Source of the DNA: Clusia tigrina
Lineage: Eukaryota > Arthropoda > Insecta > Diptera > Clusiidae
Direction: 5' to 3'
NCBI GenBank assembly: GCA_920105625.2
Contig: OV050032.1
Coordinates: forward strand, 197,145,791 to 197,209,790
DNA: 64,000 nt
Shown: positions 55,354 through 64,000 of the stretch, one piece after another
Layout of the letters: each line of letters begins with the position of its first letter
Position numbering within the stretch: position 1 is the stretch's first letter
Translations under genes and position numbers: made by a program
The notes under the pieces: generated by a model
Seen by the model: the letters and a program-made list of their open reading frames with translations, nothing else
The model's database searches: none
What the model was told of the DNA's origin: nothing

Positions 55354-56869
55354 CCACACATCTCCAAGTATGAAAGAATGTGTATGAATATGCATGCTAA
55401 ACATAAACTCGCGCAGTCTGTCGTTAACACTTTTATTGGACAAGGGTTAGTGGCAAAACGCTGCTGGGGCACATAAAATGAAATTCCTTACAAAACTGTT
55501 TCCTTCCCTGCTCTTTTTAACAGACAAAGGAAAACTGAATCATTGTATCACTACGCCGCAAGTGTTGCCACATACATATCTATAATATACATATCTATTT
55601 ATACTCACTTGTACCTCAGTTTCATCCTCAATCAAATTCAAGCAGAGGAAACCCCTTATCACCTGTCAATTGTATACGCACACTCCAACATCAATCATAA
55701 TAAAAACGAAATCCTAATACAAAGTGTCACATTTTACGAGTCCCCAAAGTGGTTGTTATGACACAGACACACTCTCCGCCGGCTGCTCGTACAGAAACCT
55801 TTGTTTCTAGTCAACAAATGTGTGCCAGGACTTGTCAATTAAATGCTAACAAATTCAATATTTCCAATTTTCAATCGTACAAAACCAAAAAAAAACCCAC
55901 AAAAAAGCCAGCGTAAATACCAGAGAAGAAAAGAAAAAAGGTAACAACCTTTTCTGTTACTTCTGGTTGACAAAGTAGCGACAGAGGACCATTATCCTGT
56001 CGGCTTTCACTGAGTGCGGATGAGCGACGCGCCGCTGCCAGACGCTCTTCAGTACTCCTCAGCGCTAAATGGTCGTTGTTTAATGTACAGTCAGCTATGA
56101 ATGTGCGCGGGGGTGTTGTTGCTTTATTACAAAGTACATGTCAAAAATTTTATTGACATTTATTAGCGCTGAAATGTAGTCAACTTTTGAATACACCCGC
56201 ATGTATACGTGGCTGTGTCTGTGTCTGTGTCGGAATATTTTATTGTAGTCCATTCTCTGTCACTTTCGAAAATACACACAAATATTTGCTGGCCAAGTGC
56301 TAAGGACGGGAGCCGCCGTCTGCGTTAAGCGCCTAAATGCTTGCTAGCATAAAACGTGCGCATGTATCTGAAATTTGTATTACTTTCTAGCATAGCTTTA
56401 GGTGCTGGGGATAATTTTATATGTTTTTCATTAAAATGCAATAGCATGAATGTAGTCAGTGGCAGTTCAGAAGTGAAAAATCCATCAGAGTAGGCAAACA
56501 GCAGTCAGCTTAAGCGCCGTAAAGTATGCATATGTTATGTATAATCCGAAAGTGTGCAAGTTAATTGTTGTTGTCTACAAATGTAATAAAATTTACTGAA
56601 TTTTATTAATATTTGTCATAAGCCGCGCAGGATTCCACACATACTCGTATGTGTGATCTGCGGAAACAATTGAATGAATGAAGGAAACTGTACCTCGCTT
56701 TATTTGATCTATTGTACTCCTCCTACAACTATCACCATCTCAAGTAAGAGAACTTTTCAGTCAGTGCTTGAACGGCGCCACACCATGGTATCACAGTGGG
56801 CCATTATGCGTGCTCAAGTGTGCTTTTGGCAAACTAGGCGGCCACTTCTACCTACCATGTCTAACTTAG
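54421..56869. other. No gene recognised; CA microsatellite
   Basis: A partial duplication of about 90 bp lies at 54470-54610 (AAC/GCTCTACTTCCTTCTT-like twice). The CA run at 55281-55352 is listed separately. Frames have no motifs. 55980-56130 and 56220-56360 are GC-richer, unassigned. Confidence 0.4.
55281..55352. repeat. (CA)36 microsatellite
   Basis: Uninterrupted CA run of 72 bp; frames over it on either strand are artefacts. Confidence 0.97.
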
Positions 56870-56914
56870 TACTCAGAGTATCTGCCTACATATCTACCTA
56901 CCTACTCCTGCTGC

Positions 56915-57960
56915 ATGTACCTATTAAAAATCTTCTATTAGTCCAGCAGTTCTAAGGAAACTTAGCACTGAGTTGGGGTTCATTGCTCTAATGTCCCTCG
57001 GGCCGGTAATGCCCCAGATATTTCTTCCTACTGCGAGCTAAGTCTACGCAGTTCATTACAATATACTCTGGTGTTGTTTATGCCTCCTTGCAGAACCTAC
57101 ACGTGTTTACTGGTGAGATTCCCAGTTTCATGAGGTGGCTGCTTAAACGACAGTGGCGTGTGAGGTGACTTGTCAGGGTTCTCAAATTGTTTTTGCTTAA
57201 ATGTAGAGATAGAGCTGCACGTTTTGAGTTCTAGTCCCCAATCATGAGGTTGGATTGTCTAAGTTTTGGTAGTGAGACCCAGTAGTGTGATCTTCTGGAT
57301 TTGTCCTCCTGTCTTAATTTATCTGTTATGGTATTTGCGCCTATGCCAAAGAATATTTCAGGTCCTATTAAAGGTGTGGCTGCCCCATTCCTGGCAAGAC
57401 TAACCGCTTTCTCATTTCCAGGGAACCCAGAGTTCCATATTATGGAGAGTTTATTGAGGCTTCTTAACTTATTTAAAAGCTCTATGCATTCCCATACAAG
57501 TTTATAATGAATCTCGTATGAATTGAGTGTTTGTATACCATAGCTGCTTGGCTGTCAGACATGATAGCAATGTCTTGACCCACAAGGTTACGCCGGAGGT
57601 TAAAGATAACACAGAGGCGAATTACATGTATCTCTGCCTGGAATATGCTGGGTGATCTCCCCATTGGTTCGGAGTGGGTGACTCTCGACCCAAATATGCC
57701 AGCTCCTGTCCCTTCTTATGTTTTTGAACCATCTGTGAACCACTTGATGGTATGATCTTTTAAGATATCCTGAAGTGATTCAGGCTTCCATTCCAAGCAC
57801 AACTGTGAAGCATTTCTCAAAGTTATACATTTTGTTCATATCGTCTCTAGGTAGATCTGCGAGGGGAGTAGTTTCAACGATGCTGTCTCGTTGTGTATTA
57901 CTACAAATTTTCTCGCGGCCAGAACCTTCCTTGACGATTCTTAATAGAGTTCGTTTGCTA
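56915..57960 (-). mobile_element. LINE 'C', antisense, RNase H and knuckle
   Basis: Minus strand from 57960: a pre-RNase H linker (VETTPLADLPRDDMNKMYNF), TIKWFTDGSKT at about 57740, GTGAGIFGSRVTHSEPMGRS and FQAEIHVIRLCVIFNLRRNL (open at 57664-57482), IAIMSDSQAAM, then GNEKAVSLARNGAATPLIGP at about 57410-57360 and LTSHLTRHCRLSSHLMKLGI at about 57165. The knuckle is CRFCKEA, stop, TTPEYIVMNC at about 57100-57050, with H changed to Y. The protein ends FLRTAGLIEDF at about 56925. Overall like family A in layout but clearly a different family. Stops at three or more places. Confidence 0.85.
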
Positions 57961-58254
57961 AAAGATCGTAAAAGTGTTCGTAAGATCTAAAATTGTTTCT
58001 CGGAAACAATCATTGAACAGCATAATTTAATGAGGAAAATAACTTCAAATTGAATCGTTTGAGAAACCACTTTAAAAGCTGAAAATCACCTATAAAGACG
58101 CCCTTGAAAATTCATGGACAATGCTTTTACAAGGGAGGAAAAAAGCGAAAAGGGGACAAGAAGAATTGTTTCTCTTTTAATGACATCTCATAAAGTGACT
58201 GAAAATCCTTCAAAATTAATGTATTATAATTATTATTATTTTTATTTTTATTAT
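57961..58254. other. No feature recognised
   Basis: AT-rich; TTATTATT-type run at 58220-58250 borders the next element. Confidence 0.4.
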
Positions 58255-58435
58255 ACCTTCCCTCAACTTGACTCCTCCAAAATATATGAATTCCTGTCGA
58301 AAATTAGCCTGACAGAAGATCAGTGGAGGAGACTATTCTCATCTTTCAAATAAATTGGGGCATCACAATATATCTTGCAGGTCGCAGTGTATAGCACACT
58401 TAAATATATCTAATCTAATCTAATCTAATCTACCT
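58255..58435 (+). mobile_element. LINE 'B' 3' fragment with (TAATC)n tail
   Basis: 181 bp matching the last codons (SKIYEFLSKISLTEDQWRRL) and 3' UTR of B, ending AAATATATC then four TAATC units (58411-58433). The tail shows that B's 3' end can grow short repeats, as seen with TATC at 23.2 kb. Confidence 0.88.
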
Positions 58436-58737
58436 TCCACCATACTTATTTATGACATTTCACAATATAACTAAAAACCGTTCAGATTTAGCATAAATTG
58501 TACAAGTTTCAACAAACTAAAGTCATATTTTATGTGGATTTTTCGATTCAACCCTAAAAGTATGCTAGCAAAAAGTACGATAAGGAGTATGCCTCTTTTA
58601 TAATGATACTTGTTGACAAATTTTGAACTAACTTTGGTTATCTTTGGGGCACACTTTCATGGATCTGTTCAATTAAAGTTAATTAATCAGATTGCAATTA
58701 AATTTAATTCATTAACATAGTTGCCCCTTCATAAGAG

Positions 58738-59410
58738 AGGTACTTCTGTCCATAAGCATCCTCGAGAGACCGAACTGTGTCTACTGTCTATAGGAAGAAT
58801 GTGAAGCTACACAACTTTTTTTCTGTATTTGTTCTGCCTTTGACAGAATGAAGAGCCGATATTTAACTAGGTCGAGTCCTTATACCAGTACAGACTTCTG
58901 AGATTCACAGAAGTGTCGAAGAAATTTAGGAAGGTGTGGCTTTGCCCTTTATAACTCCCGAATCTTCTCTCTCTTATATCCCCTATTGTCAGGCTTTAAG
59001 TAGAATGAGAGTCACTTGCATGAAAGCTTGAAGAAGTGCATATTCTCCCCCGATACTCCGGCCTACTGCAGGTACTAGAGGTACTGCTGTCCATAAGCAT
59101 CCCCGAGAGGTCGAAATATGTCTCTTGTTTGTAGGAAGAATGTGAAAGTACACAACAATTTGATCTCCCTTTGACAGAGTGAAGAGGCCATAATGAACTA
59201 GGTCGAGTCCTTATACCAGAACAGACTTCTCAGATTCACAATTGAAAAAATTTGAGAAGGTGTGACTTCGCCCTTCATGACTCCCAAATCTCCCCCTCTC
59301 TTATAACCCCTATTGACAGGCTGTAAGTAGAATTGGAATCATTTTTATGAAAGATTGGGGAAGTGCATATTCTACCACGGTACTTCGACCCACAGCACGT
59401 TTGTGATTGT
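58738..59410. repeat. 341-bp tandem duplication, two units
   Basis: Units start AGGTACTTCTGTCCATAAGC (58738) and AGGTACTGCTGTCCATAAGC (59079). They remain alike over roughly 330 bp, about 80-85%, with small indels. Shared blocks include AACTAGGTCGAGTCCTTATA and GGAAGTGCATATTCT-like ends. No family recognised. Confidence 0.88.
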
Positions 59411-60458
59411 GCCTTAGGCATGTGAGAATGAAAATATGGGCATTCAAGTTTAATGTGTGTCATACTCAAGGCTACTTACATTGAGTACAAAAGTGAGACT
59501 CAACCTCTGGTGGTTCCGTGGCCGCTGGTGATGCAACACGGTATTTTCAGCACTACCCTGACACAAAACGATGAATTGACGTACGAGTATCAGAAGGGTT
59601 TCGTAACATGTCCAAAGGTTGTAAAGAGTAATCCCAGGGACCGCACTAAATGAATTGTTGCACTACACTTTAAGCGAGTCCATCACTCTATACCTTCAGA
59701 AAGCTATTTTGATAATTTATTACATCTGAAAATGAGTGGTAAAATTTATTTGACACCAGTGTGGATATTGTTTGCATATTTTTGTGTCTGCTTTAATGTT
59801 TCAATGTACAGACATGGGGCTTCTTAAGATCAGCTACTAAAAGCACGAAGCCTGCGGGTCCATCAAATATGCAAGGGCGGGTATTGTGGAGGTTCAATAT
59901 TCAAGCGTTTTGAGTTATCTGCCTTGGAAGCATTGACCTTAGTCTTATTTAAAGATTTCCCTTCATTGCCAGTGTGGAGAATTGGTCATTATGCAGTTGG
60001 CAGACACGCCTTTAAAGTGGTGCAACTGACATTCATACACCCACCTAGTAATTTCCTGACCAAATCACGCTGCACTCGGGTAGATTGCTCCCAAATTTTC
60101 TCCCAATTTTATGCGTTTTTGTATTTTAATTAAAAAACAAAATTTCACACCATTTGGCAAATTAATATTTGCTGCCACATCCCATTTGTCTAGCTAACGA
60201 ATACAATGGTGTGAATATTTCAAATACACACACACACACACACAAACACAGATATATGGCCTCTGCAACCCGAGAGTGAGAGCGTCCAATAATGCTCGCA
60301 AATAAACCCAAAAACATATTTTTGCACAAAATAACTTTCCACTTCATTTCGGGTTGCTTGCAACACAATAAATCACTTTGGCAACATTGTTGCTCAAGCA
60401 GAATAGCAGAGCAGGAGCCTCAACAGGAAGACAAATAATTTCCTGTCTAATTTTCGGC

Positions 60459-60489
<31 letters not shown>

Positions 60490-61785
60490 GCAACACAATC
60501 AGCAACAGCATTTGGTTTTTAATGTTGATTTTCACAATGCATGTTCTGTTTAGTTATTCTCTTGCCTGTCATTTTTCTATCTTCGTTTTGTATTCATTCC
60601 TTTAGCAACAACTCTGTGCAAGGCGTCCAAAATGTATGCTACACTTTTGCGTTTGTTTTTGCACCAGTACCGAGAGCAGCCAGAAAGCATGCAACAAATA
60701 ATTTATAAACTAACGCTGTTAGGTTATGATGCAATTTAAGCGTTATTCTGCTTTGCTCTTGCTATTGTTGTTGCTGTTATTGTTGTCCTGAATAGAGTGC
60801 ACTTCACTTTAGTGCAGCGACAACAACAGCAACAACAGCAGCAGCAACAGCAGCCATGGCAGACACCTAAGTGTAAGCAATGGAAGCATAGAAGAAGGCT
60901 CATTGTTCCTCGTCTTTATTAAAAATACATCAGTCAACATCTTTTGTGCTGCGCTCGCTGAACAAACTAAGAGAGAATCAATTTATGCGCTTTTTATGCA
61001 TGAGCATGTTTGCATTTTTGCTCTTTTTCCCTACACACCTGCCGATCCTAGTCGCTGATTCCACTTTGCTACCTGCTTCATGTTATGTGTTTTTATTGCT
61101 TTTTTCCTTTTTTATTAATTTGTTGTTTTTCCATACCATACTTTTAGTAGCTGCCATAAATGCGCCAAGCCTTTGAGCTACAGAGGATGTGAGTGTGTGC
61201 TGTACGAGTATGGTAATATATAGATTTAGAAGGGTGGTCCCAGTAAAGATATTTATGGGCGATCCTCGTAAGTGGATTCTGAAAGATTTGAAACTAGAAA
61301 TGACTTCCAAATTCCTACAGAAACTTTATTCAATGACATATTTTCCTCCTCTTATAAACCTCAAAACTTGAAAGAATCTGAATGAATATATGTATTTTTC
61401 ATATATTACAAATTACAGGCGATTCTCCGAATCCGAGGTATAAAATTCGCCAAAATTTTGTATAATAACCACCCTAATGTTCACACATCACAAAGAAACA
61501 CATGCAGTTTATCCAAAACAAGGTTTATGTATAAAATAGTGCAATATTTTGACGGGTCTTTGATGTGGGTTTGTTGAAGAATCTTCTTTATACACGGAGA
61601 AACATGCAATGCAGTTTATACTTTCTTCAAACTGAATGAAAGTTCTTTTCTGGTACTGCTCATGTCTGTCTGGGAAAATTCCTGACCAAGAAGTCCGAGA
61701 GATAATTGTCCAAACTAACTCTACTCACAACGAATCCAACTGGTGGTCTAAGTGGCATCGCTGTTTTCTTGGTGATGCGGCTACC
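59411..61785. other. No gene recognised; CA and CAA/CAG simple repeats
   Basis: CA run at 60226-60250; CAA run at 60459-60490; CAA/CAG run at 60816-60853. The frames over them are compositional. A 71-residue frame at 61636-61851 is unrecognised. Confidence 0.45.
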
Positions 61786-61787
61786 CA

Positions 61788-62438
61788 ACCTACCTATCTA
61801 CCTACCTACCTACCTACCTACCTACCGATGGACATTCCAACTGATACATAATATCAACGAATGGTACTCGCACACACACGGGGAACTTAACTTCTATTTA
61901 ACACAGATGCTTAGTGGCCACGGGTGCCTCAAGGAATACTTGCACAAATACAAATATGATAATGACCCGTTTTGTCCAAGTTGCCCGGGAGAGCAGGAAG
62001 ACGCGCAGCATATACTTTTTCATTACTTGAGCGCTATCTTAGGAGAACAACCAGCAGTGGCTAATCTGGTAGCGCATATGTGTGAAACCGAGACTAAATG
62101 GGAGGCAGTTTGTTCTACAGTATCCAATATGATGATAACTCTGCGGAACACTGAACGCGCCCGAACAGCAGCACGCCTAAGCCAGCGCAGTGCTGAGGAA
62201 AACGTTAATAGGGCTAGATCAAGAAGTAGGACTGAAAATGGACAGACCTAAGACTGGCGATTGAGCGGTAACGCTCGTAACGGCCTCTCGACGTATTACC
62301 TAAAGGTGAGGTCCCGAGAGAATAATCCGTCCGAACATCGGGGTGAATTTAGTGGGTTGAGGCCCCACACTACAAGGGTTTTTGACTGCTTTACACCTCG
62401 TAAAAAAAAAACCACCTACCTACCTACCTACCTACCTA
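61788..62438 (+). mobile_element. R1-type LINE 3' fragment bounded by CCTA/TACC repeats
   Basis: From 61827 the plus strand reads WTFQLIHNINEWYSHTHGEL, NFYLTQMLSGHGCLKEYLHK, then CPSCPGEQEDAQHILFHY and an arginine-rich tail ending at 62251. The FYLTQxLSGHG.F..YL and CP.CPG..EDA.H motifs are typical of R1/TRAS-type ORF2 C-termini; the final knuckle cysteine is lost (HYL in place of a C-P). A 3' UTR of about 150 bp ends in a run of ten As (62402-62411). TACC repeats precede the fragment (61788-61826) and follow the As (62413-62438), suggesting insertion into such a microsatellite. Confidence 0.85.
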
Positions 62439-62530
62439 ACTCTACCAAATCCTATTTGTTGGAAGCTCTCTCAAGGGTTAGCAGCAAGAGTGGGGTCTAA
62501 TTTCGTATTTTAGGTGAGCCCAATAACACT

Positions 62531-62645
62531 TCAAATCTGACAATTCAAATCTGTCAATCCAAATCTGATAATTCAAATCTGACAATTCAAATCTGACAAT
62601 TCAAATCTGACAATTCAAATCTGACAATTCAAATCTGACAATTCA
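62531..62645. repeat. 14-bp tandem repeat, about eight units
   Basis: Unit AATTCAAATCTGAC, with early units diverged (AATCCAAATCTGAT) and later ones identical. Confidence 0.95.
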
Positions 62646-64000
62646 CAGCTAGCTCTCAATAGTGCATCTATAATGTAGGGAAGAGGGTAGGCCTTATTTC
62701 TGCTGGTTAGATTGGGTTAACAACACCCCTCAGATCACAACTGGCATGCTGTGAACCTTGAAAGAATAAGGCACCGAACAAAAGAACCAGAACAAAGAGT
62801 AAATAAACTTTCCAAGCCCTCTTTTTGAACTAATTGGAGCCATTCACGCTCAAAAAAACCACTCGGATCTTCCTTCCATTATATTTGGAACTCCTTTCAT
62901 ACAATGAACAGATTTTTCGAAGAGCTTCGAATAGTAAATCTAAGAGCGATCGAAATGTTTACTAAGCATATTTACCATGAAACTGGTCGCTACTTAACAG
63001 AAATCTCGGAATATTGTGTAACCCTAATAAAAAGATGCAGAATTATTGAACAGGATTTCAAAAGGACCTCAACTTTCAAAGAAAAATACACGAGCATCAA
63101 ATTCTATGCATATGTTTGTTCTACCAGATCAATTCAGGCCACTAGTGTGCTGGAAAACTATGCAAAGGTGTTGCTACCATTCCGTATCCTATTCACTTAA
63201 ACATCCACCTTCATGGTAATTAGTTATGTTATATCCACCGGCATTCAATAAACAACTTCATAAAGGAAACAAAAATCCGGTATGCCACTGACAATGATTT
63301 ACCTCCAGAGAGAATTCAATTCACAAAGGAATTGAACACTTCCTGCAAAAAGTTGCCACATGTTTAAAAGCAAAAATAAACAAAGTAACTGCACTTAAAC
63401 CAATTAAGGACCTTTTGATATGAATTTTTAGTATTATGGCAGTCAAGTGGAAATGAGTTACATTACAGGAATGAACTGTAAATGTTAAGAGACCAATATC
63501 TAAATTAAGAACATTATCCCAAAATGGAGTAAAATGTACAATCTGTTCAGAATTGTGAATAGCAATTTTGTGAGTAGCGAAAGAACTATACAGAAAAAGG
63601 ATACATTGCCATAATTACTTACGTAATTTTGGATTATAAGGGTAGAAGGAATATAACTCAGTTATAGAATGACCGCAATATGACCACCTACAGAAACGCC
63701 CTTACAATATTGCATTTTAAACTGGCACTTTACTTAATAAATCAATACCACAATTTACTGATAACAGATCCATTGATCTTTGATAACAGATCCAAAGATC
63801 CATTGTTGCAGTACTAAGTGTAAACAGCAAGGACACATCGACCTAAGAGAACACACAAAAGCCCCATATAACACATCAATGATAAGAATGTATCCTGGAA
63901 ATTGTAAGTAATGTTTGGCAAGGCAGACAATTCATTTATCGAGGAATACATTTTTCTGAGTGTAGTTGTCCACACACTCCAACAGTGGTGTGGTGGCTGG
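62646..64000. other. No gene recognised
   Basis: A 98-residue plus-strand frame at 62904-63200 (MNRFFEELRIVNLRAIEMFT start) is lysine- and arginine-rich with no motif I know. Short direct repeat GATAACAGATCCA-like at 63761-63800. Otherwise AT-rich with no signals. Confidence 0.4.

Noticed and set aside
55097..55472. Frames of 63-106 residues made of TH or CV repeats
   Set aside because: They are translations of the (CA)36 microsatellite and its flanks.

Overview
The window looks like gene-poor, repeat-dense nuclear DNA of a cyclorrhaphan fly, most likely a tephritid-type fruit fly. The reasons are a mariner of the insect type, many 5'-truncated non-LTR retrotransposons (LINEs) of jockey, I, R1 and LOA-like types, CAA/CAG triplet runs, CA and TA microsatellites, and no dense operon-like coding. 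This organism call is inference; no host gene is intact enough to place the species.

Layout. 1-2400: decayed LINE 'A' (RT, RNase H, C-terminal knuckle). 2.5-3.1 kb: possible THAP/P-like relic. 4.2-4.65 kb: LINE endonuclease scrap. 4.9-7.5 kb: frameshifted C2H2 zinc-finger pseudogene split by an internally deleted mariner. 8.95-10.5 kb: antisense LINE whose endonuclease-RT linker has grown into a 19-bp minisatellite. 13.0-14.1 kb: antisense R1-type LINE. 14.8-15.3 kb: first of four solo or partial LTRs of one family. 15.7-24.4 kb: LINE tails, a second A copy and a transposase scrap. 24.4-26.1 kb: two tandem arrays (166 bp and 27 bp units). 27.5-30.6 kb: four LINE pieces stacked head to tail. 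32.7-37.8 kb: three tRNA-derived SINE copies and a jockey-like element interrupted by LINE 'B'. 38.1-40.1 kb: two more LTR copies. 40.6-41.6 kb: inverted LINE pieces. 42-49 kb: mostly simple repeats and unrecognised DNA, plus one B copy. 49.5-51.0 kb: I-type LINE with a long open frame and clear target-site duplications. 51.9-52.3 kb: fourth LTR. 53.0-54.4 and 56.9-58.0 kb: antisense LINEs. 61.8-62.4 kb: R1-type tail bounded by CCTA repeats.

No host gene in the window can be called functional. What acts together here is a layered set of mobile elements: LINEs inserted into LINEs, with the insertion order readable from target-site duplications. SINEs with Pol III boxes are present and would need a LINE's enzymes to move. 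The most notable signal is in the LTR family: its copies carry arrays of alternating GAA/TTC pentamers, the heat-shock-factor binding pattern. One copy has this array four times at an exact 42-bp spacing. This suggests a heat-responsive LTR retrotransposon.
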